Source: Pseudochelatococcus lubricantis (GTDB lineage Bacteria > Pseudomonadota > Alphaproteobacteria > Rhizobiales > Beijerinckiaceae). Taken from it: 64,000 nucleotides of DNA. Below the pieces are notes generated by a model, which was given only the letters and a program-made list of their open reading frames with translations, was not told the origin of the DNA and did not search any database. A program made the translations under genes and the position numbers. The stretch spans positions 124,001-188,000 of the forward strand of contig NZ_JBHLXC010000007.1 of assembly GCF_042432495.1 (NCBI RefSeq). Direction: 5' to 3'. How positions within the stretch are numbered: position 1 is the stretch's first letter; each line of letters opens with the position of its first letter. Shown in pieces: positions 17,392 to 26,678 of the stretch.

Positions 17392-18984
17392 TCAGGGTGT
17401 GCCGCCCTCCAGCATATCCTGGAACGTCTTGCGCAGATCACGCTTGAGAATCTTGCCCGCCGTGTTTCGGGGCAACTCGGGCAGGAAGATGACGCGCTTC
17501 GGCAGCTTGAACGGCGCGAGCAGCGGCCGCACATGGGCGATGAGGTCCTCCTCCGTCGTCTGGGCGCCCTGGCGCAGCACGACGAGCGCCGTTACCGCCT
17601 CGATCCACTTGGGGTCGGGGAGGCCGACGACGGCGACCTCCAGCACGGCCGGATGGGTGAACAGGGCTTCCTCGACCTCGCGGCTCGCCACGATGGTGCC
17701 GCCGGTCTTGATGATGTCCTTCACCCGGTCGACGACCGTGATGTAGCCTTCCTCGTCGCGGATGCCCACGTCGCCGGAGTGAAACCAGCCGCCCTCGAAG
17801 GCTTCCTTCGTTTCCTCCGGCTTGCCCCAGTAGCCGACCAGCAGCTGTGGCGAGCGGTGCACGATCTCGCCGGACACGCCGGGCGGCACGTCGTTCATGT
17901 CGGTGTCGACGATGCGGGTCTGCACGTTGTAGATCGGCCGTCCGGCGGAGGCCGGGCGTGCGTCGTGCTCCTCCGGACGCAGCACGGTCGCGAGCGGGCC
18001 GATCTCGCTCTGGCCGTAGCAGTTGAAGGTCTGAGTGCCGGGCAGGCGCTCGCGCAGCTCGTGCAGCACGGGCACCGGCATGATCGATGCGCCGTAGAAA
18101 ACCTGCTTCAGCGACGACAGGTCCCGCTTGTCGAAGTCCGGCGCGCGCAGCAGGCTGATCCACACCGTCGGCGGCGCGAAGAACGAGGTGATGCGCTGTT
18201 CCTCGATGAGCTGCAGGCAAATCTCCGGCTTCGGCGCCTCGATCAGTACGGTGGTCGCGCCGACCAGCAGCTGCGGCATGGTGAAGACGTGCATCTGCGC
18301 GGAATGGTACAGCGGCAGCGCCGCGAGCGCGCGGTCCGCCGCCCGGAAACCGAGTTCGATGATGCAGCTTTCGTATTCGGACAGCAGCGAGCGATGGGTC
18401 ATCATCGCGCCCTTGGGGGCGGCTGTCGTGCCGGATGTGTAAAGGAGTTGTACTACATCCGTGTCGTCGTTGGAGGCACCGATATCGGACGCGATCGCGA
18501 CGTTCTCGTCGAGTGCGGTTGTGACGATGTCGAAATCGTCGCCGCCGGACAACGAGCCGATGACGGACAGTCCGACGATGTCGGCGACGGCCTCGCGGGC
18601 CTTATCCGCCAGGGCGGGATCGACGAAAAGGGCGCGCGCGCCCGATTGATGGACGATGTAGTGCAGTTCCCGCCCGACCAGCGCGTAGTTGATCGGCACA
18701 TGGACCAGACCCGCGCGGGCACACGCCAGCCACAGGATAAGGAAGGCATCGGAGTTGCGGCCATAAGCGGCGACACGGTCGCCGGTTTCCAGGCCTGCCG
18801 CGAGAAGCCGCGTCGCCACCCGGTCGATCGCCCGGTCCAGCCCGGCAAAGCTCCATTGCCGGTCGCCGAAAATGAGCGCGGTCCGTTCCGGATAGCGGCC
18901 CGCCGCACGCTGGAATGCGTCGGAAATGGTGTTGCGTCGTGCGCGATCACCGATGTCCCGCACGGGCGACAATGCTGCACACAT
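17392..18984 (-). CDS. AMP-binding acyl-CoA synthetase
   Basis: A 530-residue ANL-superfamily enzyme. The AMP-binding P-loop is YTSGTTAAPKGAMMTH, followed by the adenylate motif region NCYGQSEIGP, the hinge WFHSGDVGIRDEEGYITVVDR, and the C-terminal lysine in LPRNTAGKILKRDLR. It activates a carboxylic acid, probably a fatty or aryl-aliphatic acid, to its CoA thioester. The start at 18984 has AGGGAG about ten bases upstream; an ATG at 19071 would add 29 residues without support. It sits downstream of thiolase and acyl-CoA dehydrogenase genes on the same strand, so it fits a beta-oxidation operon. Confidence 0.88.
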   Translation of the reverse strand: MCAALSPVRDIGDRARRNTISDAFQRAAGRYPERTALIFGDRQWSFAGLDRAIDRVATRLLAAGLETGDRVAAYGRNSDAFLILWLACARAGLVHVPINYALVGRELHYIVHQSGARALFVDPALADKAREAVADIVGLSVIGSLSGGDDFDIVTTALDENVAIASDIGASNDDTDVVQLLYTSGTTAAPKGAMMTHRSLLSEYESCIIELGFRAADRALAALPLYHSAQMHVFTMPQLLVGATTVLIEAPKPEICLQLIEEQRITSFFAPPTVWISLLRAPDFDKRDLSSLKQVFYGASIMPVPVLHELRERLPGTQTFNCYGQSEIGPLATVLRPEEHDARPASAGRPIYNVQTRIVDTDMNDVPPGVSGEIVHRSPQLLVGYWGKPEETKEAFEGGWFHSGDVGIRDEEGYITVVDRVKDIIKTGGTIVASREVEEALFTHPAVLEVAVVGLPDPKWIEAVTALVVLRQGAQTTEEDLIAHVRPLLAPFKLPKRVIFLPELPRNTAGKILKRDLRKTFQDMLEGGTP

Positions 18985-19149
18985 GGTTGGCGTCTCCCTG
19001 TCGTGGTTATCCCGCGCCATCCGGCCCGGGGCTTCCTTGTTCAAGCCGATATGATCGAAGGTGCCGGACATGTTCGGCGGTATTGCTGCAGGCCGTCCAT
19101 GCCGCCACAGCGCGCGGCACCTCGCCTTTGTGTCCGGAGACTTGCGATT

Positions 19150-20289
19150 TCAGATGTTGCGCGAAATCAGTTCTTTCATGATTTCCGTCGTGCCGCCGTA
19201 AATGCGTTGCACGCGGCTGTCCGCGTAGAGGCGGGCGATCGGGTATTCCAGCATGTAGCCGTAGCCGCCGAAGAGCTGCAGGCAGGTGTCCACGATGGCG
19301 CACTGTTTCTCGGTGGTCCACCATTTCGCCATGGCGGCGGTGGTGACATCGAGCCCGCCATCGGCGAAACGGGCCACGCAGTCTTCGACGAAGACGCGGC
19401 CGATGGCGGCCTCCGTCGCGCATTCCGCCAGCCGGAAGGCCGTGTTCTGGAAGGCGCGCACAGGCCGGCCGAAGGCCTCGCGCTCCGCCGTATAGGCCTT
19501 CGTCAGCTCGATGGCGTAATCGATCGTGCCGATGGCGCCGATGGCGAGCATCAGGCGCTCATACGGCAGTTGCGCCATCAACTGGGCGAAGCCCGCGCCC
19601 TCCTGCGGGCCGAGGAGGTCGTGGCGGGGGACACGGCAATCCTCGTAGAACAGTTCCGCCGTGTCCTGCGCCTTCTGGCCGACCTTGTCCAGATTGCGCC
19701 CGCGCCGGAAGCCGGCGAGACCCTCCGTCTCCACGCCGAGCAACGACACGCCGCGCGCGCCGTCGTCGCCCGTCCGCACCACGGTGACGATGAAATTCGC
19801 GTTGATGCCGTTGGAGATGAAGATTTTCGAGCCGGAGACAACGTAGTCGCCGCCATCGGGCACGGCCCTCGTCCTGATTGCCTTCAGGTCCGATCCGGTG
19901 CCGGGTTCCGTCATGGCGATGGCGCCGATGAACTCGCCCGTCGCCAGCTTCGGCAGCCAGCGGGCCTTTTGTTCGGACGAACCGTAGGCCAGCACGTAAT
20001 GGGCGGCGATCAGGTGGACATGCAGGCCGAAGCCCGTGATGCCCAGCCGGCCCAGCGCATCGAAGATGACGGTGTCGTGGAATATCGTCCCGCCGCTGCC
20101 GCCGTACTCCTCCGGCAGGGAGGAGCCGAGGATGCCGGCCTGCGCCGCCTTTTCCCAGAAGACGCGCGGCACGATGCCCGCCTTCTCCCATTCTTCCTGA
20201 TGCGGCAGGTACTCCGCCGTCAGGAAGCGGATGACGCTTTCCTGAAGGAGGGCAAGTTCCTCGTTCCACCAGTCCGGTTTGCGTGTCAT
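19150..20289 (-). CDS. Acyl-CoA dehydrogenase
   Basis: A 379-residue FAD flavoprotein with the usual order of an N-terminal helical domain, a beta domain with GAIAMTEPGTGSDL, and a C-terminal helical domain ending in GGTTEIMKELISRNI. The MCAD-type glutamate (EGT) is replaced by GGT; instead Glu244 in PYERLMLAIG matches the alternative catalytic base of isovaleryl/long-chain type enzymes. The start at 20289 was chosen because AGGAA lies 6 bases before it. It is flanked by thiolase upstream and acyl-CoA synthetase downstream, and would make 2,3-enoyl-CoA, passing electrons to ETF. Confidence 0.87.
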   Translation of the reverse strand: MTRKPDWWNEELALLQESVIRFLTAEYLPHQEEWEKAGIVPRVFWEKAAQAGILGSSLPEEYGGSGGTIFHDTVIFDALGRLGITGFGLHVHLIAAHYVLAYGSSEQKARWLPKLATGEFIGAIAMTEPGTGSDLKAIRTRAVPDGGDYVVSGSKIFISNGINANFIVTVVRTGDDGARGVSLLGVETEGLAGFRRGRNLDKVGQKAQDTAELFYEDCRVPRHDLLGPQEGAGFAQLMAQLPYERLMLAIGAIGTIDYAIELTKAYTAEREAFGRPVRAFQNTAFRLAECATEAAIGRVFVEDCVARFADGGLDVTTAAMAKWWTTEKQCAIVDTCLQLFGGYGYMLEYPIARLYADSRVQRIYGGTTEIMKELISRNI

Positions 20290-20326
20290 CGGCATTTCCT
20301 GCATGTCATCCGAAGCCGCAATCCGG

Positions 20327-21508
20327 TCACAGCCGCTCGAAAATGGCGGCGATGCCCTGCCCGCCGCCAATGCACATGGTCACCAGCGCGTAGCGGCCCT
20401 TGATGCGCTGCAACTCATAGATGGCCTTGGTGGTGATGATGGCGCCCGTCGCGCCCACCGGATGGCCGAGCGAGATGCCGGAGCCGTTGGGGTTGACCCT
20501 GGCGGGGTCGAAGCCGAGTTCCCGCGCCACCGCGCAGGCCTGGGCGGCGAAAGCCTCGTTCGATTCGATCACGTCGAGGTCGTCGACCGTGAGGCCCGTC
20601 CGCTCCAGCACCTTGCGGGTGGCGGGGATGGGGCCGATGCCCATCAGCTCCGGCTCGACGCCCGCATGCGCATAGCCGACGAGGCGGGCGAGCGGTTCGA
20701 GACCGTCGCGCTCGGCGCGGCCGGCCTCGGCCAGCACCACGGCTGCCGCCGCATCGTTGATGCCGGAGGAATTGCCGGCCGTCACCGTGCCGTCCTTCCG
20801 GAACACCGGCCGCAGGCCGGCGAGGCTGTCGGCGGTCGTGTCAGCGCGCACGTGCTCGTCCGTATCGAACACCGTGACGCCCTTGCGCGTGGCGATCTCG
20901 ACCGGCACGATCTGCTCGCGGAAGTAACCGGACTCGATGGCCCGGGCCGCGCGCCGGTGGCTTTCGGCGGCCAGCGCATCCTGGTCCTGCCGGGTGACAT
21001 GAAAACGTTCCGCGACGTTCTCGGCGGTGATGCCCATGTGGATCTTGTGCCAGGGATCGTGCAGGATGCCGAGCATGTAGTCGATGCTGCGGCTATCGCC
21101 CATTTTCGTGCCCCAGCGGACGTCGAGGGCGAAGTAGGGGCCGCGGCTCATCGATTCCGCGCCGCCGCCGATGGCAATATCGGCATCGCCGAGCCGGATG
21201 GCCTGCGCGGCGGAAACGATGGCCTGCAGCCCGGAGCCGCAGAGGCGGTTGACGTTGAAGGCCGGAACCTCCTTCGGCAGGCCGGCGTCGAGCGCCGCCA
21301 CGCGGGCGAGGTAGGCGTCGTTGGGCTCGGTCGGGATGACGTTGCCGAACACGACGTGTCCGACCTGATCGGGCGCCACTTTCGAACGCTCCAGCGCCGC
21401 GCGCGTGACTTCGGTGGCGAGGCGCGTCATCGGAACGTCCTTCAGGCTGCCGCCGAATGTGCCGATGGCCGTACGGGCCGCGCCGACGACGACGATTTCG
21501 CGAGTCAT
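20327..21508 (-). CDS. Acetyl-CoA acyltransferase (thiolase)
   Basis: A 393-residue thiolase. The acyl-accepting Cys90 sits in NRLCGSGLQA, the GHPVGATGA motif holds the active-site histidine and CIGGGQG holds the second cysteine, all in normal positions. An excellent ribosome binding site (GGAGGAAGG) lies just before the ATG. First gene of a run with the dehydrogenase and acyl-CoA synthetase. Its promoter region contains a composite palindromic repeat. It probably carries out the last, thiolytic step of beta-oxidation; a biosynthetic acetoacetyl-CoA role is less likely in this context. Confidence 0.9.
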   Translation of the reverse strand: MTREIVVVGAARTAIGTFGGSLKDVPMTRLATEVTRAALERSKVAPDQVGHVVFGNVIPTEPNDAYLARVAALDAGLPKEVPAFNVNRLCGSGLQAIVSAAQAIRLGDADIAIGGGAESMSRGPYFALDVRWGTKMGDSRSIDYMLGILHDPWHKIHMGITAENVAERFHVTRQDQDALAAESHRRAARAIESGYFREQIVPVEIATRKGVTVFDTDEHVRADTTADSLAGLRPVFRKDGTVTAGNSSGINDAAAAVVLAEAGRAERDGLEPLARLVGYAHAGVEPELMGIGPIPATRKVLERTGLTVDDLDVIESNEAFAAQACAVARELGFDPARVNPNGSGISLGHPVGATGAIITTKAIYELQRIKGRYALVTMCIGGGQGIAAIFERL

Positions 21509-21541
21509 ATCCTTCCTCCAGTTGGTTCCGTTATGCCGATG

Positions 21542-21645
21542 CTAGAATCTTTCCTGTTTACGTTGAAACAGGACAGATTCTAGATTCCTTATTTTGAGCG
21601 AATTCTGATTGATCAGATGGAATCATCTGATCGGAACGCGCTCTA
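21542..21645 (+). repeat. Composite intergenic palindromic repeat, copy A
   Basis: A near-perfect stem-loop at 21542-21583 opens with CTAGAATCT and closes with AGATTCTAG, with CCTGTTT/AAACAGG inside. It is followed by TATTTTGAGCGAATTCTGAT and a second perfect palindrome at 21611-21632 (GATCAGATG, GAAT, CATCTGATC), then GCGCTCTAG. The same modules in the same or reverse order occur near 41.0 kb and 62.0 kb. It lies directly upstream of the thiolase gene. Confidence 0.85.
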
Positions 21646-21731
21646 GGCCACTGCTACATTCCGTTGAAACGCAATTATGACCTATATAGTTGTTTTAAAA
21701 AAGCTTCTGACGCAAAGGCGGTGTCCGCTCC

Positions 21732-21748
21732 TGCTGAAATTGCTTTAG
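21732..21748 (+). repeat. Repeat-end fragment (TGCTGAAATTGCTTTAG)
   Basis: A 17-base sequence identical to bases at one edge of the repeat at 34040-34056 and close to a reversed copy at about 40917-40926. It looks like a detached end of the composite repeat family. The rest of the 584-base intergenic stretch between the thiolase and the AraC-type gene shows no gene. Confidence 0.5.
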
Positions 21749-22092
21749 GCCGCGGCATGCATGCCGCCCCCATTTGCACGTCGTCTCAACGTGTGCACGT
21801 CGCTTCACCCGTGCAGCCGCACTGGCATTCACGTTGAAGCAGGCCCTTGATGCGATGCAGATCGGTGCGGGGACTTCATGCAACCTCCCTTGCCGCCTCC
21901 TCGTTCCATGGAAGGCGCCATGATGTGCAGCGGATATGCAGGGCTTGCCAGATGCAGGCCGTGTGGTGACGGGCACGATGCCCCGATCCCGACATGCCTG
22001 CGCATATCAGCGTTATTTTGACCGGCATATTAGCGAGCGGTGTCGACATCGCAGATGACAGACCTTGCCGAAATATATACATTTCCCGCCAT

Positions 22093-23205
22093 ATGGAACG
22101 TTACATGTCCGGCGGACGTCCCGCTGACCAGGCAATGATCGAGAACTGTCGCGACCCCGGCGCCGAAACGCGCACTATTCCCATCCGCTTCATGACGGAG
22201 ATGCTGGCCTGCGCGTCTCAGCGCGGATCGGTGGATACGGCGCGTGCGCTGGCGACCGTCGGCCTTCCGCCGGACCTGCTGGGGCAGGAGGGCGCGCGCG
22301 TCACCGTGGCGCAGTTCGGGCAGCTCTACCGGTTTCTCGCCGGTGCGCTCGATGACGAATGTCCCGGTTTCTTCTCCCGCCCCCTCTATGGCGGCACGTT
22401 CAAGTTCCTCTGCCTCAACCTGCTGAACGCCGACAACCTGCGTGTCGCGCTCTACCGGTTCGGCCAGTATTTCCGGCTGATGCTGGACGACCTGCGCTTC
22501 GAACTAGGCCGCGAGGATCATCTGGGCAAGATAACCGTCGTCCAGCTCGCGCCGCCCGGTCCGCATCACGTGCTTGTGCACGAAGTGATGCTGATGCTGC
22601 TGCAGGGGGTGGCCTCCTGGCTCGTGGGGCGCCGGATCCCGTTCTGCCGGGCGGAGTTTGCTTTTCCCGCGCCCGAATACGCATCCGAATACGCCAACAT
22701 TTATCCTGCGCCGGTATTCTTCGACTATCCGCGCACGGCTTACTATCTCGAACTCGGTTATCTGGACCTGCCGATCCGGCAGAGCAAGTCGACGCTGACG
22801 ACCTTTCTGCGCAACGCGCCGATGGACTGGATTCAGGTCGCCGTCAACGAGAAGCGCATGACGCACCGCGTGCGCGACATCCTGAAGACGCAGCTCGGTT
22901 TCGCCGCCACAATAGAAAGCGCCGCGCAGGGGCTGCACCTTTCCATCCGCACGTTGGCGCGCCGCCTGGAGGAGGAGGGCACGCACTTCCAGGCGGTCAA
23001 GGACGCGCTGCGCCGGGATGTGGCGATCGCGCAGATCCTCAACACGAACATGTCCATCGCCAGTATCGGCGCGATGCTCGGCTTCGACGACCCTGCCGCC
23101 TTCAACCGCGCTTTCCGTAACTGGACGGGAAGCCCGCCGGGCAGCTACCGCAGGCGCGGCGTGAAACCGTCGCGGACGGACGAGGCGGCGGCGGGGCGCG
23201 ACTGA
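22093..23205 (+). CDS. AraC-family regulator with Arabinose_bd-type N-terminus
   Basis: A 370-residue regulator of the OruR/VirS-like AraC subgroup: a long helical N-terminal ligand domain (about residues 35-230) with FRLMLDDLRFEL and HEVMLMLLQGVASWLVG, then a C-terminal HTH pair with GLHLSIRTLARRLEEEG and NMSIASIGAMLGFDDPAAFNRAF. The start is uncertain: ATGs at 22093, 22105 and 22135 are in frame and none has a clear ribosome binding site, though GGAA precedes 22105. It is divergent from the thiolase operon and precedes the enoyl-CoA hydratase gene, so it probably controls this acyl-CoA degradation island. Confidence 0.82.
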   Translation: MERYMSGGRPADQAMIENCRDPGAETRTIPIRFMTEMLACASQRGSVDTARALATVGLPPDLLGQEGARVTVAQFGQLYRFLAGALDDECPGFFSRPLYGGTFKFLCLNLLNADNLRVALYRFGQYFRLMLDDLRFELGREDHLGKITVVQLAPPGPHHVLVHEVMLMLLQGVASWLVGRRIPFCRAEFAFPAPEYASEYANIYPAPVFFDYPRTAYYLELGYLDLPIRQSKSTLTTFLRNAPMDWIQVAVNEKRMTHRVRDILKTQLGFAATIESAAQGLHLSIRTLARRLEEEGTHFQAVKDALRRDVAIAQILNTNMSIASIGAMLGFDDPAAFNRAFRNWTGSPPGSYRRRGVKPSRTDEAAAGRD

Positions 23206-23351
23206 CATTCCTCGCCAAAATACCGGCATTTTCGGCCATCCCCTTTTCGGGGCCGGCGTCTTCGTTCTACCTTGCGGCAAATCGTGAGGCGCCCGCGTGA
23301 CGATGCGCCGGCGCGAAACCTGTGCGACAAAAGCAGGATCGGGAGAAACGC

Positions 23352-24173
23352 ATGACGGCCAGGGAGACGCCCGCCGACGGCGCGGGCGAACGCGACACGG
23401 CTGTGCTCTACGAAGCGCGTGACGGCGCGGCGTGGATCACGTTCAACCGCCCCGCGCAGCTCAACGCCTTCGACCTTGCGCTGGCGCAGGGCTTCCGCGA
23501 GGCGGTGACGCTGGCGCTTCGGGACGAGGACGTGCGCGTCATCGTGGTGCGCGCCGACGGGCGCAGCTTCAGCGCGGGCGGGGACCTCGGCTATCTGCAG
23601 GCGGCGCAGGACAAGCCCGGCGCCGCGCTCTCGCTGATCGAACCCTTCCACGCCACGCTGGGCGACCTCGCCCGCACACCGAAGATCGTGCTCGGCAGCC
23701 TCAAGGGAGCGGTCGCGGGCGGGGGCATGAGTCTGGCGCTCAATCTCGACCTGTTGATCGCGGCGGACGATTCCGTGTTCAATTTCGCCTATGGCCGCAT
23801 CGGCACCTCGCCCGACTGCGGCGGCTCGTGGGCGCTGCCGCGCCTCGTGGGCCTGCGGCGCGCGCTCTCCATCGCGCTGCTGTCAGAGAGCATCGATGCG
23901 CAGGAGGCGCTTTCGCTCGGGCTCGTCAACAGCGTGGTGCCCCGCGAGGCGCTGGACGAGGAAACCGGCAAGCTCGCTGCCCGGCTTGCGCGTGGCGCGC
24001 CCGTCGCGCAAGGTCATATCAAGGCATTGCTGCGTGCCTCGCTCGATAACGGTTATGACGCCCAACTCGCCCGCGAGGCCGTGAGTTTCGCGGCCTGCGC
24101 GCGCACGCAGGATTTCGCGCAGGCGCTCGCCGCCTTCATCGACAAACGCAAGCCGGTCTTCCACGGCCGCTGA
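23352..24173 (+). CDS. Enoyl-CoA hydratase/isomerase family protein
   Basis: A 273-residue crotonase-fold protein. The oxyanion-hole strands are FSAGGDLGYLQ (about residue 77) and KGAVAGGGMSLAL (about 120). The segment FAYGRIGTSPDCGGSW has Asp rather than Glu at the usual hydratase position, as seen in isomerase-like members. GGGAG precedes the ATG by about seven bases. The next gene, a dehydrogenase/hydratase fusion, starts 45 bases later on the same strand, indicating an operon for beta-oxidation of a fatty or aromatic side-chain acid. Confidence 0.85.
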   Translation: MTARETPADGAGERDTAVLYEARDGAAWITFNRPAQLNAFDLALAQGFREAVTLALRDEDVRVIVVRADGRSFSAGGDLGYLQAAQDKPGAALSLIEPFHATLGDLARTPKIVLGSLKGAVAGGGMSLALNLDLLIAADDSVFNFAYGRIGTSPDCGGSWALPRLVGLRRALSIALLSESIDAQEALSLGLVNSVVPREALDEETGKLAARLARGAPVAQGHIKALLRASLDNGYDAQLAREAVSFAACARTQDFAQALAAFIDKRKPVFHGR

Positions 24174-24218
24174 AGCGCCGCGCCGACATCGCGGACGACG
24201 GTATCACGAGAGGTTTCC

Positions 24219-26573
24219 ATGGCCACGCAAATCGTATCTCCCTCCGTGTTCGGCGTGGATCGCGCCGGCATCCGCCGTGCCGCCGTGATCGGCGCGGGCT
24301 CGATGGGGGGCGGCATCGCCGCGCAGTTCGCCAACGCGGGCATCCCGGTCGATCTCCTCGACATCCCGGGCGGGGAGGGCGCCTCCCGCCACGCGCCGGC
24401 GCAGGCGGGCATCGAACGCCAGCTCAGGGCGGGCGGCTTCATGGACCCCGCCGTCGCCGCGCTGGTACGCCCCGGCAATACGGAGGACGATCTCGCCCGC
24501 CTCGCGGAGGCGGACTGGATCGTCGAGGCCATCATCGAGGATCCGGATGCCAAGCGCGCGCTTTATGCCCGCATCGATGCGGTGCGCAAGCCGGGCTCCA
24601 TCGTCTCTTCCAATACGTCGACCATTCCGCGCGCCGCGCTGGTCGAGGGCACGGGCGACCGTTTTCGCGCGGATTTCGTCATCACGCACTTCTTCAACCC
24701 GCCGCGCGTGATGCGCCTCGTCGAACTGGTCTCGACCGCGGAGAACGATCCCGCCATCGTGGCCCGTGCGCGGCAGGCGTGCGAGATCGTGCTCGGCAAG
24801 ACGGTGGTCGATTGCAACGACACGCCCGGCTTCATCGCCAACCGCATCGGCTGCTACTGGATGGCTGTCGGCGCGCTGGAGGCGCTGCGGCTCGGCGTGA
24901 CGCCCGAGGAGGCGGACGCGGTGGCCGTGGCGCTGGGCGCGCCGAGAACCGGCGTATTCGGCTTGCTCGATCTCGTCGGCATCGATCTCGTGCCCCATGT
25001 CTGGGGCAGCCTGCTGAAGGCCTTGCCGCCGGGGGACGGTGCGCATGCCTTCGACCTGCCGGCCAGCGAGGTCATCCGCACGTTGATCGGGCGGGGGCTG
25101 TTTGGCCGCAAGGCGAAGGCCGGCTTTTACCGTCTCGCGGCCGACAGATCGCGCGAGGTGTTCGACCCCGCATCCGGTGACTATCGGCCGGAGCACCCCT
25201 GCGACCCGAAGAGCCTGCCCGGCGGCGGGCGCGATGTGGCGGCGCTGGTTGCGGACGACGGCAAGCTCGGCCGCTATGCCTGGAGCGTGCTGTCACACCT
25301 CATAGCCTATACCAGTGCCTGTGCCCCGGAGATCGCCGCCGACACGGCCGCCGTCGACACGGCCATCGCGCTCGGCTACGCATGGCGCGACGGTCCCTTC
25401 GCGCTGGCGCAGAAGGCGGGCCTCGTGGAAATCGTCGCGCGTCTGGAGCGGGAAGGGCGCGCCGCTCCCCCGCTGCTGCGGCGTGCGCGTGAGGCGGAAG
25501 GCTTCTTCAACGCCGCCGGCGCGCCGCTGCTGTCGGACGGGCAAGGTTACCGCGCGCAGGCGGATGCGGCAACCGGCATCGTCCGTCTCGCTGGCGTGAA
25601 GGCTGCGGGCCGCACGATCGCGGGCAACGAGGCGGCCTCCCTGCACGATCTCGGCGACGGCATCGCCTGTTTCGAGATTCACACCAAGCTCAACAGCCTC
25701 GCCCCCGGCGTGTTCGACCTCATCGAGGAGACGCTGGCGCGCGGGGGCAGGGATTTCAGCGCTCTCGTCATCGGCAATGACGATCCGCGCGCCTTCTCGG
25801 CGGGCGCGGACCTTGCATTCATCGCCTCGCTGGTGGAGGAGCAGGACTGGCGCGCGCTGGAGGCCTATATCGCGCGCGGGCAGTCGCTCTACCTGCAACT
25901 GAAATACGCGCCCTTCCCCGTGGTCGCCGCCACGCACGGTTTCGCGCTGGGTGGCGGGTGCGAGCTGACGCTGCATGCCGATACGGTCGTCTCCCATGCG
26001 GAACTCACCATCGGGCTGCCGGAGTTCAGGGTGGGCATCATCCCCGCCTGGGGCGGCACGACGCAGTTGCTCCTGCGTGCGCAGGCGGAGCACGCTGGCG
26101 ACGCCGTATCGGCGGCGCGGCGGGCCTTCGACATCGTGACGGGCGCGGAAACGTCGCAATCCGCGCGCCATGCCTTCTCGCTCGGCCTGCTGCGGGCCGG
26201 CGACGGGATCGTGATGAACCGCGACCTGCTGCTCGCGGCAGCCATGCGCCGCGCGGCGGAACTGCGCGAGGCGGGCTATCGCGCGCCGGAGAGGGCGGCA
26301 ATCGAAAGCGCGGGCAAGGCGGGCTATGACCGCCTTGTCGAAGCCGCCGGCGAGAAGCGCGACGGCAATGTCTTCACGCAGACCGATTTCACCATCGCCG
26401 AGGCGCTGGCGCGGGTGCTGACCGGCGGCGCCGACGCGCTTCTCGGCAGCGCGCAAACCGAGGAAACCCAGATGCGGCGTGAGCTTGAGGCCCTGCTGGA
26501 CCTCGCCGCGAAACCGGCGGCGCGGGAGCGCATCCGGCACGTGCTCGCCACCGGAAAGCATTTGCGGAATTGA
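24219..26573 (+). CDS. 3-hydroxyacyl-CoA dehydrogenase / enoyl-CoA hydratase fusion
   Basis: A 784-residue bifunctional enzyme. Residues 23-200 form the NAD domain, with the dinucleotide loop VIGAGSMGGGIAAQFANAG, and SSNTSTIPRAAL and THFFNPPRVMRLVEL of 3-hydroxyacyl-CoA dehydrogenase; the C-terminal dehydrogenase domain follows. From about residue 475 there is a crotonase domain with FSAGADLAFIASL and THGFALGGGCELTLHADTVV, then IGLPEFRVGIIPAWGG. This dehydrogenase-first order is opposite to E. coli FadB but common in alphaproteobacteria. GAGAGG lies upstream of the ATG. It completes hydration and oxidation for the thiolase encoded across the island. Confidence 0.9.
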   Translation: MATQIVSPSVFGVDRAGIRRAAVIGAGSMGGGIAAQFANAGIPVDLLDIPGGEGASRHAPAQAGIERQLRAGGFMDPAVAALVRPGNTEDDLARLAEADWIVEAIIEDPDAKRALYARIDAVRKPGSIVSSNTSTIPRAALVEGTGDRFRADFVITHFFNPPRVMRLVELVSTAENDPAIVARARQACEIVLGKTVVDCNDTPGFIANRIGCYWMAVGALEALRLGVTPEEADAVAVALGAPRTGVFGLLDLVGIDLVPHVWGSLLKALPPGDGAHAFDLPASEVIRTLIGRGLFGRKAKAGFYRLAADRSREVFDPASGDYRPEHPCDPKSLPGGGRDVAALVADDGKLGRYAWSVLSHLIAYTSACAPEIAADTAAVDTAIALGYAWRDGPFALAQKAGLVEIVARLEREGRAAPPLLRRAREAEGFFNAAGAPLLSDGQGYRAQADAATGIVRLAGVKAAGRTIAGNEAASLHDLGDGIACFEIHTKLNSLAPGVFDLIEETLARGGRDFSALVIGNDDPRAFSAGADLAFIASLVEEQDWRALEAYIARGQSLYLQLKYAPFPVVAATHGFALGGGCELTLHADTVVSHAELTIGLPEFRVGIIPAWGGTTQLLLRAQAEHAGDAVSAARRAFDIVTGAETSQSARHAFSLGLLRAGDGIVMNRDLLLAAAMRRAAELREAGYRAPERAAIESAGKAGYDRLVEAAGEKRDGNVFTQTDFTIAEALARVLTGGADALLGSAQTEETQMRRELEALLDLAAKPAARERIRHVLATGKHLRN

Positions 26574-26678
26574 CGATGACACGCCTACCGTGAGCCCGGC
26601 TCATCAAGGGGCGGTGAGGCGCCCGGGGTGTCCTGGCAAAACCAGCACGCGAGCGGTCGACGACCGGCAGCTTCGGTA

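Noticed and set aside
17251..20403. A 1050-codon plus-strand open frame opposite the acyl-CoA synthetase and dehydrogenase genes
   Set aside because: It is the antisense shadow of GC-rich genes: arginine, histidine and aspartate-rich text without domains, while the minus strand shows clear catalytic motifs.
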